Origin: Candidatus Binatus sp.
GTDB lineage: Bacteria; Desulfobacterota; Binatia; Binatales; Binataceae
DNA: 34,157 bases
Assembly (NCBI RefSeq): GCF_036567905.1
Contig: NZ_DATCTO010000069.1
Coordinates: forward strand, 91,899 to 126,055
Direction of reading: 5' to 3'
Below the pieces are notes generated by a model, which saw nothing but the letters and a program-made list of their open reading frames with translations, had not been told where the DNA came from and made no database searches. Shown here piece after piece: positions 23,482-32,272 of this stretch. Position numbers and translations under genes: made by a program. Numbering within the stretch: position 1 is the stretch's first letter; each line of letters starts with the position of its first letter.

Positions 23482-24936
23482 ATGGGGGAACCCAAGTACA
23501 TCATAGTCCACGGCCATTTTTATCAGCCGCCGCGCGAGAGCCCATGGACGGGTTTGATCGGTCCTGAGCATGGCGCTGCCCCGTTTCCGAACTGGAACGA
23601 GCGAATCTTGAGCGAATGTTACACGGCCAACGCTCATGCCCACACGATGCAAGGGGCGGTCGTTCACGTTCGCAATAATTACGAGTCGCTGAGCTTCGAT
23701 GTCGGGCCGACGCTGGCCGGATGGCTGCAGACGCACGGCAAGGCCGCGTATCGCGCGACGATCCGCGCCGACGCGATGTATGCCGATGCGCACGGCGGCC
23801 ATGGCAACGCAATCGCGCAGTCGTACAGTCATTCGATTTTGCCGCTGTTGCCGCCACGCGATCGCGAGCTGCAGATCGCATGGGGTATCGACGATTTCGT
23901 TTTCCGATTCGGCCGCAAGCCCGCCGGGATGTGGATCCCCGAGTGCGCCGCCGATGACGACACGCTTGCGTCGATTGCGGCGGCCGGGATCCGGTTTGTC
24001 ATGCTCGCGTCGGATCAAGGAAAGTTCAGCGGCCCGGGCGCCGGGTCGCGCAACGCCGGGCCGTTCCAATGGCGCAGGGGCGATTTGAGCCTGGCAGTGT
24101 TCCGCTTCGACCGTGAGTTATCCACCAGCGTCTCCTTCGGCAACGGATTGGCCGACGGCGCCCGGCTGGCGGACGGGATTGCCGACACCGCGCTCAAGCT
24201 GGAGCCCGGCGCCGCGCTGATGTTAGCCACCGACGGCGAAACGTTTGGCCATCATAATAAACACGGCGCCGCGGAGCTGGCGCGCGCCCTGATGGCGCTG
24301 GAGCGCCGCGACGACGTGGTGCTCACCAATTGCGCGGACTACCTGGCGGCGCATCCCGCGGCGGGATCATTCGAGATTGCGTCCGCCAGTTCATGGAGCT
24401 GTCCGCATGGCGTCGAAAGGTGGCGCTCGAACTGCGGATGCCGCCACGATCCGAACACCTCGCAGGAATGGCGCGGGCCGCTTCGCGCCGCGATGGATTT
24501 CGTGAAAAACCATGCCGAGGCGACTTACGATCGCTTCGCCCCGGCGATTGTGAAAGAGCCCGGCGCGATCCTGCGCGACGCAATCCGTTTGCTGATCGAT
24601 CCGAATCCCGCCGTCCACGAAGAGTTCTTCAAGCGCTTCGGGGTTGCCGACGAGAGCAATCGCGAAGCGCTGCTGGGGATGTTCGAAATGGTTTGCGCGG
24701 GGCAGGCGGCGCTCACCAGCTGCGCGTGGTTCTTCGACGATTTCGGAGGCTTGGAGGGGCGCGTCGTGCTCAGATGGGCGGCGCGTGCGGTGGAACTCGC
24801 GGCTGAGCACTCGGCGAGCATCGAAAATGAACTGCTCGAGCGGCTGCGCGGAATCAATTCGAACCGGCGCGAGAATGGCGACGCCGCGACCCTGTACTTA
24901 AGCTTGAAAACGCGCGAAGCTCGCGGTCGCGTGTGA
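23482..24936 (+). CDS. GH57-family / DUF3536 glycosidase-like protein
   Basis: This 484-residue protein begins with the GH57 signature HGHFYQPPRE (10-19). It has GMWIPECAADD with Glu154 in the position of the GH57 catalytic nucleophile, and LATDGETFGHHNKHG with Asp251 in that of the acid/base. The C-terminal half (SWSCPHGVERWRSNCGC, about 310-326, and helices beyond) matches DUF3536, a region usually joined to GH57 in alpha-amylase or branching-type enzymes. Related proteins often reach ~800 residues; this one is shorter. Likely substrate is an alpha-glucan such as glycogen. The start is ATG 23482, and the frame's TTG at 23479 is ignored. It is followed at 31 bp by acs. Confidence 0.87.
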   Translation: MGEPKYIIVHGHFYQPPRESPWTGLIGPEHGAAPFPNWNERILSECYTANAHAHTMQGAVVHVRNNYESLSFDVGPTLAGWLQTHGKAAYRATIRADAMYADAHGGHGNAIAQSYSHSILPLLPPRDRELQIAWGIDDFVFRFGRKPAGMWIPECAADDDTLASIAAAGIRFVMLASDQGKFSGPGAGSRNAGPFQWRRGDLSLAVFRFDRELSTSVSFGNGLADGARLADGIADTALKLEPGAALMLATDGETFGHHNKHGAAELARALMALERRDDVVLTNCADYLAAHPAAGSFEIASASSWSCPHGVERWRSNCGCRHDPNTSQEWRGPLRAAMDFVKNHAEATYDRFAPAIVKEPGAILRDAIRLLIDPNPAVHEEFFKRFGVADESNREALLGMFEMVCAGQAALTSCAWFFDDFGGLEGRVVLRWAARAVELAAEHSASIENELLERLRGINSNRRENGDAATLYLSLKTREARGRV

Positions 24937-24967
24937 CCTCCAAGCTTGATCGACAGGTGCTCGTGCG

Positions 24968-26923
24968 ATGTCTCCGACCGAAGCGACTCATATCGATTCG
25001 ACGCTGACCGAATCGCGCAAGTTTCCTCCCCCCGCCGAGTTTAGCGCGCGCGCGTGGGTCAAAAGCTTCGACGAGCACCAGGCGATCTGCAGGCGCGCTG
25101 ACGCCGACCCGGAGGCGTTCTGGGCCGAATGCGCGCGCAACCTTGATTGGTTCCGGCCGTTTGACAAAACGCTGGAGTGGAATTTCCCGCATGCGAAGTG
25201 GTTCGTCGGCGGCACGATCAACGCCGCCTACAATTGCCTTGATCGCCATCTCGACGGCCCGCGCCGCAACAAAGCCGCGCTGATCTGGGAGGGCGAGCCG
25301 GGCGACTCGCGCGTGCTGACCTACCAGATGCTCGCCGATGAAGTGGGCAGGTGCGCCAATGCGTTGAAGAGCATCGGCGTCAAGGACGGCGACCGCGTCG
25401 CGATCTACATGCCGCTAGTGCCGGAGGCGGCGATCGCGATGCTGGCGTGCGCGCGAATCGGTGCGATTCATTCGGTGGTCTTCGCCGGCTTCTCGTCCGA
25501 AGCGCTGGCCGATCGGATCAACGACGCGCAAGCGAAGGTCTGTATCACTGCGGACGGCGGATGGCGCCGCGGGCAAATCGTCGAGCTCAAGAACAATGTC
25601 GATGAGGCGCTGAAAAAGTCTCCATCGATCCGGAAAGTCGTCGTGCTCAAGCGGGTCGGCAACAAGGTCGAGATGCGCAAAGGGCGCGACCTGTGGTGGG
25701 ACGAGCTGGTTCCCGCGCAAAGCCCACGATGCGATGCCGCCGCGCTCGACGCCGAGCATCCGCTCTACACGCTTTACACCAGCGGCACCACCGGCAAACC
25801 CAAGGGCGTCGTGCATACGACCGGCGGCTACCTGACCCATGTCCTGATGACGATGAAGTGGGTGTTCGACTTGAAGGAGGACGACATCTACTGGTGCACC
25901 GCCGATATCGGATGGGTTACAGGCCACAGTTACACCGTGTACGGGCCGCTGGCCGCGGGCGCGACGGTGGTGATGTATGAAGGCGCGCCGAACTTTCCCG
26001 GCAACGATCGCTTCTGGCAGATAATCGCGAAGTACCACGTCAGCATCTTCTACACCGCGCCCACTGCGATACGGACCTTCATCAAATGGGGCGACGCGTG
26101 GGTGAAAAAGCATGACCTGTCCAGTCTGAGATTGCTCGGCTCGGTCGGCGAGCCGATCAATCCCGAAGCGTGGATGTGGTACCGCAAAGTTATCGGCGGC
26201 GAGCGATGCCCAATCGTCGATACGTGGTGGCAGACCGAGACCGGCGGGATCATGATAAGCCCGATGCCCGGCGCGATCGCCACCAAGCCCGGCTCCGCGA
26301 CGTTTCCACTTCCCGGCATCGCGGCCGACGTCGTCACCCGCGAGGGCAAGAGCGTCGGCGCCAACCAGGGCGGCCTGCTGATCGTGCGCAAGCCGTGGCC
26401 CGGGATGCTGCGAACGATCTACCGCGACCCCGAGCGCTACAAGAACAATTACTTTGTCCAGATCGACGGCGCCTATTTCACCGGCGACGGCGCGCGGCGC
26501 GATCAGGACGGCTACTTATGGATCATGGGCCGCGTGGACGACGTGATTAACGTGTCGGGCCATCGGCTCGGCACCATGGAGATCGAAAGCGCGCTGGTTT
26601 CGCATGCGGCGGTTGCGGAGGCCGCGTGCGTCGGGCGCCCCGACGAGATGAAGGGACAGGCCGTGGTCGCATTCGTCACGCTGGAGGGCGGGCGCAAGGG
26701 CGATGGCAGGTTGCGCGACGAATTGCGCGCGCACGTCGTCAAGGAAATCGGCGCGCTGGCGCGGCCCGACGACGTCCGCTTTACCGAGGCGCTGCCGAAA
26801 ACGCGCAGCGGCAAGATCATGCGGCGTCTGCTGCGGCAAATCGCGTCGGGCGATGATACGCTTGGCGATACGACGACGCTCGAGGATTTGTCGGTGCTGG
26901 CCAGGCTGCGCGATGATGACTGA
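24968..26923 (+). CDS. acs: Acetyl-CoA synthetase (AMP-forming)
   Basis: This 651-residue protein is a full-length ANL-superfamily enzyme: N-terminal [28 protein letters not shown], the A3 loop [19 protein letters not shown] (about 267-285), the substrate/adenylate motif [49 protein letters not shown] (A7-A8), and [13 protein letters not shown] with the acetylation-target Lys616. It activates acetate with ATP and CoA to acetyl-CoA. The Trp in WWQTETGG is the acetate-selecting residue of Acs enzymes. It lies between the glycosidase-like gene and dodecin. A decayed duplicate of its 3' end lies 373 bp downstream. Confidence 0.96.
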   Translation: MSPTEATHIDSTLTESRKFPPPAEFSARAWVKSFDEHQAICRRADADPEAFWAECARNLDWFRPFDKTLEWNFPHAKWFVGGTINAAYNCLDRHLDGPRRNKAALIWEGEPGDSRVLTYQMLADEVGRCANALKSIGVKDGDRVAIYMPLVPEAAIAMLACARIGAIHSVVFAGFSSEALADRINDAQAKVCITADGGWRRGQIVELKNNVDEALKKSPSIRKVVVLKRVGNKVEMRKGRDLWWDELVPAQSPRCDAAALDAEHPLYTLYTSGTTGKPKGVVHTTGGYLTHVLMTMKWVFDLKEDDIYWCTADIGWVTGHSYTVYGPLAAGATVVMYEGAPNFPGNDRFWQIIAKYHVSIFYTAPTAIRTFIKWGDAWVKKHDLSSLRLLGSVGEPINPEAWMWYRKVIGGERCPIVDTWWQTETGGIMISPMPGAIATKPGSATFPLPGIAADVVTREGKSVGANQGGLLIVRKPWPGMLRTIYRDPERYKNNYFVQIDGAYFTGDGARRDQDGYLWIMGRVDDVINVSGHRLGTMEIESALVSHAAVAEAACVGRPDEMKGQAVVAFVTLEGGRKGDGRLRDELRAHVVKEIGALARPDDVRFTEALPKTRSGKIMRRLLRQIASGDDTLGDTTTLEDLSVLARLRDDD

Positions 26924-26960
26924 GCAGGAAAACCGAAGAGCTTAATTTAAGGAGAGTCTG

Positions 26961-27182
26961 ATGCCGGATAAGACGTACAAGATAATCGAGGTTGTCGGGG
27001 TGTCGGAGGATAGCATCCAGCAGGCGGTGCGCAACGCATTAATCAAGGCCCGCCGGACTATACGGAATATCGACTGGTTCGAGGTCAATAATATTCGCGG
27101 TTCGGTGAACAAGGCGGGCGATCCGGCTTTTCAGGTGGAAGTGCGGATCGGATTCCGGCTGGAGGGCGACGCCGCGGTTTGA
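26961..27182 (+). CDS. Dodecin family flavoprotein
   Basis: This 73-residue protein matches dodecin from end to end: YKIIEVVGVSEDSIQQAVRNAL, the flavin-stacking Trp39 in IDWFEV, then FQVEVRIGFRLE with Gln58 as a flavin contact. Dodecins assemble into hollow dodecamers that bind riboflavin or FMN and buffer free flavin. The ribosome binding site AAGGAG is at 26949-26954, six bases before the ATG. It follows acs by 37 bp and is probably co-transcribed. Its stop is followed by non-coding sequence containing the acs fragment. Confidence 0.93.
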   Translation: MPDKTYKIIEVVGVSEDSIQQAVRNALIKARRTIRNIDWFEVNNIRGSVNKAGDPAFQVEVRIGFRLEGDAAV

Positions 27183-27283
27183 AAAGGGCTCTCGGGAAAG
27201 GATTTGATTACCTGCTCCGGCGGCCTGATCGTTTGCGGCAGCGCAATTTCTCTTACCCGCGGGGAGAATACGATCGGAACCGC

Positions 27284-27396
27284 GGTTGGCAGACGATTGC
27301 GCGCGCACGTCGTCAAGGAAATCGGCGCGCTGGCGCGGCCCGACGACGCTCGAGGATCTGCGGGTGCTCGCCAAGCTGCGCGATGATGAGGAGTAG
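27284..27396 (+). pseudogene. Fragment of an acs 3' end, internally deleted
   Basis: Bases 27296-27348 are identical over 53 positions to 26722-26774 inside acs. Then 27341-27390 match 26871-26920 at about 88%, ending at the equivalent of the acs C-terminus (LRDDD region). The join is at CGACGACG, which occurs in acs at both 26767-26774 and 26871-26878, so 104 bp are missing between direct repeats, and the frame is lost. Weak similarity to acs extends left to GGTTG at 27284. Bases 27183-27283 are not recognisably acs. It is non-functional. Confidence 0.85.
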
Positions 27397-27400
27397 GGGG

Positions 27401-27499
27401 CAGGGTAAATCACTAATCGAATGTGAAACCCGCCGTGGGTTTGCAGGGGTGACCCCTGCACCCAATGTTAAAACAATGATGCAGGCGGAGTTTACCCTG
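27401..27499 (+). repeat. Miniature inverted-repeat element, copy 3 (most complete)
   Basis: This 99-bp element has perfect 9-bp terminal inverted repeats, CAGGGTAAA (27401-27409) and TTTACCCTG (27491-27499). Between them lie the inverted repeat AAACCC-GGGTTT (27426-27442) and the hairpin core TGCAGGGGTGACCCCTGCA (27442-27460), so the transcript could fold into two stem-loops. No target-site duplication is obvious in the flanks. It sits at the convergent junction between dodecin and the FAD oxidoreductase and may serve as a terminator. Its right terminal repeat contains the stop codon of the oxidoreductase. Confidence 0.85.
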
Positions 27500-28823
27500 A
27501 GTACTCGAAGGGCCCGGTTGGAAGGGGTCGGGGAAAGAGTGAGCGCGCGATGGCCCTACCTTCTTTGACTGCGTAGTTGGTGCCCCGGTCTTCCGGGTAA
27601 ATCTGGGCCATCGTCGCGATATAGAATCCGCCCAGGGGCGTCTTTGCAGGGGGAATGAGCTCGCGGTAGCCGCGCACCACGATCGGCTGCGCGTACTGGG
27701 CGCGCCAAACATGATGGCGGCGAATCCAGTCGCGGGTCAGATTCGGGAACATGCGGCGGAGATGGGGAAGTGAGTATTCCAGCACTTCCTGGTCACTCAT
27801 GTGATAGAGCGGCTCATCCTCGGACAGATACTTCGACAGATAGACTATGTGGCGGCCGCCGTAGGTTTTGGCCGGTTCAAAGTTGGTATGCTCTATGACA
27901 CCTATGAATGGGAAGCTCGGATCGTTCACATTGAGCCAGTAAGTTTCGGAAAGGCTGCGGTCAAGCTCGAGGACGAGGCAGAGATTTGCGAGGTAGTGAA
28001 TCCTGCGCAACCGCTCCGGGTAGCCCGCCGGAACGTGAGGGCCGAGCAGTTCGGCAATGATTGGCAGCGCCGGGGTCGCAACTACCGCGTCGGCTTGGAT
28101 CACGCCGCGGGAGGTCACGAGGCCGGTGACGCGATTGCCATCGACTATCAGGGAACTCGCCTGGACTGCGGTCCTAATCTCACCGCCGGCCGCAACGATT
28201 GCCGACGAAAGCTGGCGGGCCAGGGCCGCGAAACCGCCGCGATAGTAGACCAGCACTTCCTTTCCTTGCCGGTTTCGGCTTCCGCCCCTGAGCTTGAGCT
28301 TGTTCCAGAACCACACCGCCGAAACGTCGGGCGCGTACGATCCGAACTTGCCGCGCAACAGCGGCTCCCAGACGGTTTTGTAGACCGCATCACCGCCCAA
28401 CCGCGAAAGCCACTGCTGGGCGGTAAGAGACTCCAGCGCTCGCCAGTCCTTGACCGCTCGCGCGCGCAGGACCAGCAGCCCCAAGCGCACTCGATCGGCG
28501 TACTTCAGGGGCGTGAACCTCAGCACATCAAGCGGCTCGCTCAGCCTGAAGAAATTGTGGGCGAAGTACATCCCGGTTCGAGTCGGCCGGTAAACCAGAT
28601 TCTGCTCGCCGCCCAAATCCTTGACGAGTTGCATAATCGCGGAATCATTAACAAACCAATGATGGTAAAATTTTTCGAGCCGCTCTCCGTTCACCTCGAA
28701 CGTGCCGGCCAGCCCGCCTACCTCGGCGTCCCGCTCCACTACGGTTACTCCGACTCCAAGGCGGGTCAGCTCATAAGCGGCAGCAAGGCCCGTGAACCCG
28801 CCGCCGATGATGACAACATGCAT
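27492..28823 (-). CDS. FAD-dependent oxidoreductase (protoporphyrinogen oxidase/amine oxidase-like)
   Basis: This 443-residue protein has an N-terminal Rossmann dinucleotide-binding motif VVIIGGGFTGLAAAYELTRLG and VVERDAEVGGLAGTF, the arrangement of protoporphyrinogen oxidase, phytoene desaturase and UDP-galactopyranose mutase-like flavoproteins. Later blocks include YHHWFVNDSA, VWEPLLRGKFG and YRGGFAALARQL. A C-terminal FAD motif reads LGGFYIATMAQIYPEDRGTNYAVKEGR. The substrate is not predictable. Because it lies 28 bp downstream of a GT39-like transferase, sugar or lipid-linked glycan modification is a reasonable guess. The ATG at 28823 immediately precedes the FAD motif; an upstream ATG at 28910 adds 29 unlikely residues. 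The last two codons and TAA stop lie in repeat copy 3. Confidence 0.88.
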   Translation of the reverse strand: MHVVIIGGGFTGLAAAYELTRLGVGVTVVERDAEVGGLAGTFEVNGERLEKFYHHWFVNDSAIMQLVKDLGGEQNLVYRPTRTGMYFAHNFFRLSEPLDVLRFTPLKYADRVRLGLLVLRARAVKDWRALESLTAQQWLSRLGGDAVYKTVWEPLLRGKFGSYAPDVSAVWFWNKLKLRGGSRNRQGKEVLVYYRGGFAALARQLSSAIVAAGGEIRTAVQASSLIVDGNRVTGLVTSRGVIQADAVVATPALPIIAELLGPHVPAGYPERLRRIHYLANLCLVLELDRSLSETYWLNVNDPSFPFIGVIEHTNFEPAKTYGGRHIVYLSKYLSEDEPLYHMSDQEVLEYSLPHLRRMFPNLTRDWIRRHHVWRAQYAQPIVVRGYRELIPPAKTPLGGFYIATMAQIYPEDRGTNYAVKEGRAIARSLFPRPLPTGPFEYSG

Positions 28824-28851
28824 GTCGATGTCCCCGCCCAGGGATGCCCTC

Positions 28852-30603
28852 TCAGATGCGATATTTGGGCTCGAGCCGGAAGAGGAGAATCGAGTAGCCG
28901 GCGCGAGCAAAGGGCCGGTAGTGTTTGTCGAGGTAGGCCATCGCGTCAGCGAACGGCATCATCTGCGGCTTGCCGTCGAAGTCCACACTCATCAGCAAGG
29001 GGTCTGCGCCGGGGAGCCGGGTGTAGACGCCCACCAAGTTGGTAACGCTAACCGCCACTACATCTCCCTGCTGCAGGCTCATAGTCTCTTGTCGCGGGCG
29101 CCAGCAGCAAGCCACACGCGGCAGCGCAATGTAGGGGACGCCGGCCTCATCGGGACTGGCGGTTCCAAAGTAGCTGAACTTGACGCGCTGCAGGCCGAGC
29201 CGGCGACACAGCCGGGCAAGCTCCTCCAAGTCCTGGCCCCAGTCGCAGTTGGAATCGGCGAGGTAATGATAGCCGTACGTCGGCCCCCCGGCGAGTTCGT
29301 TGAAGAAGGACAGGAAATGGGGCGCGACCCGCCAAGTGCCCACTGCGTACCAACCGAGGAGCAAGAGCGCGATCGGCCGCAGACCGCGTCGGCCCCAAAG
29401 AGCGGCCGCCTGCCGACCGCCCCAGATGCATAGGAGCGGAAGCAGTGGCAGAAGATGACGGTACCCGATGTTGAACCTGAAGGCCATGGCAAGCGCCAAG
29501 TAAACTGCGGCGGGCAAGGCGAGGGCGACGAGAGCGGGCCGGGCGTAGGCCTGGGGACCGCGAATGAAAGGCGTCGAGAGGAGCAGCAGCAGAAGCGGGA
29601 GCGGCGTCTTCAATAGGAGGGCTACCGGAAAGTAGTACCACCAGCCCCCGGGCTTCGCGCGTCCGAAGAGGAACGACATCTGGATGGTTTGCGGGAGATG
29701 AATCATATTCGCGACCCCATCCACGAACCCGTCGGGCAGTAGGCGGTGATCGCGCGCTGCCACCAGCACCGTGCGCAGCGGCCCCTCCGCTACCAACTGC
29801 TCGACCGGCGGTGGATAGCTGAGCGCGGGGGTTGTTCCGTTGGCGGCCTTGAAGCCAAACACGGCCCACAGCACCAGCCACGATGCGATCGCGACGGCAC
29901 CCGTGAGCATCAACAGCCGCCCGCCAAGGCGGCGCGCCGCGCGGTGATCGTGCCGGAGGAGGTGATCGAGCAGAATCGCGAGCGCCACCACGGCCGCCAT
30001 TACGAACACGAGCGGGAAGCTGTACTTCGTGACTGGCGCTACGGCCAGGGCGGCGGCGGCCAGAGCGCCGCGGCCAAACGTAGGCGAACGAAGAAAATTC
30101 CACGCTGCCCATAGGGCGAGGGTCGCTACCAGGCTGATGGCGAGATCAAGGTTGGCATAGTGTGAGTGGGCCAGCAGTTCGGGATTGAGGGCGTACAGGA
30201 AGAGGGCCGCAAACCCGCAGGTAGTTCCCCATAGCTGCCTGGCCCAAAGGAAGACCGCCAGACCGAGTATCGCGCTGAGCGCCACGAACGGGAGACGCGC
30301 ACGCCAAACCAGCAGCCGCCCCTGCCCCTGCCCATAGAGGAAGGAGTAGCCGAAACCCCAACCGTCGCCGTTCTTCCATGCGGGTTCCTCAACGGGTAGG
30401 TGGGGGCGAAGCGGGCTGATTGCCAAACCAGCCAGCATCGGCATCAGCGGCGCGGTGACCGGCGTCAGGCGATAGTCGTGGAGCATCAGCCGCGCGTATC
30501 CGCCGGGGATGATGGTCGTTTCGTCGTAGGTGGCCGATTCGCGGCTTGCGCTCCAGATTGAAGCGGAAACGTGAAGGAGCAGGAGAACTGCCACCGCGAG
30601 CAT
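28852..30603 (-). CDS. GT39/PMT-like glycosyltransferase, membrane protein
   Basis: This ~583-residue polytopic protein has roughly ten to twelve TM helices and a GT-C pattern. After the first helix, SATYDETTIIPGGYA carries the catalytic-type Asp-Glu pair of a periplasmic loop. Repeated hydrophobic helices follow (LVATLALWAAWNFL, FPLVFVMAAVVALAILL), and the C-terminal soluble part has YHYLADSNCDWGQDLEELARL, a pattern seen in PMT-like transferases. Such proteins move sugars from a lipid carrier. ATG 30603 starts the first helix directly. GTG at 30630 with AAGG is an alternative, and ATG at 30895 would include repeat-derived sequence. It is the first of a pair with the FAD oxidoreductase. Confidence 0.82.
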   Translation of the reverse strand: MLAVAVLLLLHVSASIWSASRESATYDETTIIPGGYARLMLHDYRLTPVTAPLMPMLAGLAISPLRPHLPVEEPAWKNGDGWGFGYSFLYGQGQGRLLVWRARLPFVALSAILGLAVFLWARQLWGTTCGFAALFLYALNPELLAHSHYANLDLAISLVATLALWAAWNFLRSPTFGRGALAAAALAVAPVTKYSFPLVFVMAAVVALAILLDHLLRHDHRAARRLGGRLLMLTGAVAIASWLVLWAVFGFKAANGTTPALSYPPPVEQLVAEGPLRTVLVAARDHRLLPDGFVDGVANMIHLPQTIQMSFLFGRAKPGGWWYYFPVALLLKTPLPLLLLLLSTPFIRGPQAYARPALVALALPAAVYLALAMAFRFNIGYRHLLPLLPLLCIWGGRQAAALWGRRGLRPIALLLLGWYAVGTWRVAPHFLSFFNELAGGPTYGYHYLADSNCDWGQDLEELARLCRRLGLQRVKFSYFGTASPDEAGVPYIALPRVACCWRPRQETMSLQQGDVVAVSVTNLVGVYTRLPGADPLLMSVDFDGKPQMMPFADAMAYLDKHYRPFARAGYSILLFRLEPKYRI

Positions 30604-30650
30604 CCCCGGCGCGCCGATGGGCCTTTGCACAGCGCCTTGCGCAAGAAGCC

Positions 30651-30805
30651 GAGAATCGCTTCGCGTTGATCCCTCGACGGAGCCTGCCCTCAGCCATACC
30701 GAAGGGGCAGTTGGAGTTAGACTTGAGTCCTGTCGAAGGGCTCCCGATGACAAGGAAATCGCTTCGCGTTGGTCGCTCGACTCCGCAAACTCCGCTCGGG
30801 ATGAC
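30651..30805. repeat. Spacer with dispersed-repeat sequence, ~103-bp internal repeat
   Basis: Bases 30604-30896 hold no convincing gene. Within them AATCGCTTCGCGTTG occurs at 30654 and again at 30757, each followed by a CTCGAC motif, and CTCCCGATGACAAGG and CTCGGGATGACAAAGG are similar blocks about 55 bp apart. Sequences of this kind (TCGAAGGGCTCC, CGCTCGGGATGACA) are common dispersed repeats of high-GC soil genomes. All plus-strand and minus-strand frames through it are coincidental. Confidence 0.6.
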
Positions 30806-30896
30806 AAAGGGCGGGCGGTTTCACCGGAACGGCGAGGGGAGCAGCCCCCCTCGCGCTCCTCTCCGCGTCTGAATCGATGAACAATAAGATCCATAG

Positions 30897-32186
30897 TCAG
30901 TTCACTTGCAGATGACTTACCAGTTCGGTGACGCGAGCGGGATCGATAATGACTATTGCCGCCGCACCGACGGCGAACATGATCGCGAACCCCGCCATCA
31001 GGCGCAAATAGAAGGCCGGCTGATGGCTGGTCTCGGCGACGGCGGACTTGAAGATCGCGTTGACTCCGGCCGCCAGCGTGAGACCGATCACTGCGTCGCG
31101 CGCCGCGCTGGTGCCTGCCTGAACGAAAGACGCCAGCGTCAGCGAGATCGCATCGACGTCCACCAGTCCGCTGATAGCCGAAACCGCCATCTGGCCGCCG
31201 TATCCCGCGTAATGTTTGGCGACGCGGGTAACCAGCAGCACGACCGTGAATCCCACGCCGAACTCGAGCGCGGGGCGGATCGAAAATGGGTTGCGGAAGG
31301 TGGAATCCGCAACCGTGCCGCCTTTTTTCAATCGTGCAGGGGCCAGTATCAGGGCGGCGGCGAAACCCGCGAGCATCATCGCAGCGAAAGCGGGGATCGC
31401 GGCGATCGCGAGCGTCGGGCTGACCACCGCGACAAGCAGCAGCATCCGCGGGAATAGTATCGAATTGGCTATCAGCGAGTAGCGGGCCGCCGGCACGGCA
31501 GACTCCGGCGCGTCGGCGACTGCGCGCGAGATCCCGGCAGTATAGGCGGTCGTCGAGGCGATTGCACCGACTATCGCAGTGAGTAATTCGCCGCGCTCGC
31601 TCCCGGTAAACTTGGTCAGGAAATAGCCTACATATGAGACGCCGGATACGAGGATTACGAATAGCCAGATTTTGCGCGGCTCGAAAAATCCGAATGGTCC
31701 GTAGCTGCCGGCCGGCAGCAGCGGGTAGATGATGAAAATCAGGCCGAGAAAACTCAGCGTATCGATGTATTCGCGGTCGGAGATCGCGTCGCGCACAAAG
31801 TGGCGCAACTGATCGCGCTCCGCCAGAATCGCCGCGAGCACGATTCCGAGCCCGGCGCCGAACTGACGGTCCGGCGTAAGGCACAGGCCGGCCAAGGTGA
31901 AGGTCGCGGCTGCGGCGAGCTCGGTGGTGATTCCGATGCGCTCCGGATGCTGTGCGCGCATCACGAGCAGGGCGCCGATCGTGCCGGCGAACAATGCGAT
32001 CGCGACCGCCGGGTTGCCGACGTGGCCCGCGACCGCGCCGAGCAGCGCGATTATCAGGAAATCGCGTATCCCGGGACGCGGCGGATCGTCGGGTCCGGGT
32101 TCTCGCGTACGGCCGACCAGGAATCCGATCGCCAGCGCGAGCAGGAATCCCAAGGCAGGTGAGTTGGGGCCGGTCAACTCGGGCAT
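30897..32186 (-). CDS. MgtC/SapB family membrane protein with DUF4010
   Basis: This ~429-residue polytopic membrane protein has an N-terminal MgtC-like region (about 9-140) with LGFLLALAIGFLVGRTREP, the basic FxVGxxRE motif of that family, and GIRDFLIIALLGAVAGHVG. It is followed by a long C-terminal DUF4010 membrane domain (about 200-425). MgtC/SapB proteins act on magnesium homeostasis or ATP synthase regulation in pathogens, while DUF4010 members are largely uncharacterised. The chosen ATG at 32186 precedes the first membrane helix. The frame runs upstream to 32654 only as arginine-rich shadow of the ferredoxin gene. It is separated from the GT39 gene by the repeat spacer. Confidence 0.87.
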   Translation of the reverse strand: MPELTGPNSPALGFLLALAIGFLVGRTREPGPDDPPRPGIRDFLIIALLGAVAGHVGNPAVAIALFAGTIGALLVMRAQHPERIGITTELAAAATFTLAGLCLTPDRQFGAGLGIVLAAILAERDQLRHFVRDAISDREYIDTLSFLGLIFIIYPLLPAGSYGPFGFFEPRKIWLFVILVSGVSYVGYFLTKFTGSERGELLTAIVGAIASTTAYTAGISRAVADAPESAVPAARYSLIANSILFPRMLLLVAVVSPTLAIAAIPAFAAMMLAGFAAALILAPARLKKGGTVADSTFRNPFSIRPALEFGVGFTVVLLVTRVAKHYAGYGGQMAVSAISGLVDVDAISLTLASFVQAGTSAARDAVIGLTLAAGVNAIFKSAVAETSHQPAFYLRLMAGFAIMFAVGAAAIVIIDPARVTELVSHLQVN

Positions 32187-32200
32187 CGACAGGAGGATAG

Positions 32201-32229
32201 CAGGGGTGACCCCTGCACCCAATATTAAG
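32201..32229 (+). repeat. Palindromic repeat element, copy 4 (hairpin core only)
   Basis: CAGGGGTGACCCCTG (32201-32215) followed by CACCCAATATTAA matches the central hairpin and right shoulder of copy 3 (CACCCAATGTTAA) with one mismatch. The outer terminal repeats and second inverted repeat are absent, so this is a fragment or minimal form. It lies between the ferredoxin-like gene and the MgtC-like gene, both transcribed leftward, where the hairpin could limit read-through. Confidence 0.7.
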
Positions 32230-32272
32230 GCCGCGCTCCGTTGTCGCGCGCGGCCCCTGCCGCGGGCGTTGC

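Noticed and set aside
27401..27499. Reading the palindromic elements as CRISPR repeats or as a phage attachment site
   Set aside because: The copies are single, dispersed and in both orientations, with no spacers and no integrase gene nearby.
27179..27568. 129-codon plus frame downstream of dodecin
   Set aside because: It is composed of the acs fragment in a shifted frame and of the palindromic element; it is not a gene.
28852..31884. Treating the whole 1010-codon minus frame as one protein
   Set aside because: The part upstream of 30895 is the shadow of the MgtC/DUF4010 gene and of repeat sequence; membrane-protein sequence begins only near 30603.
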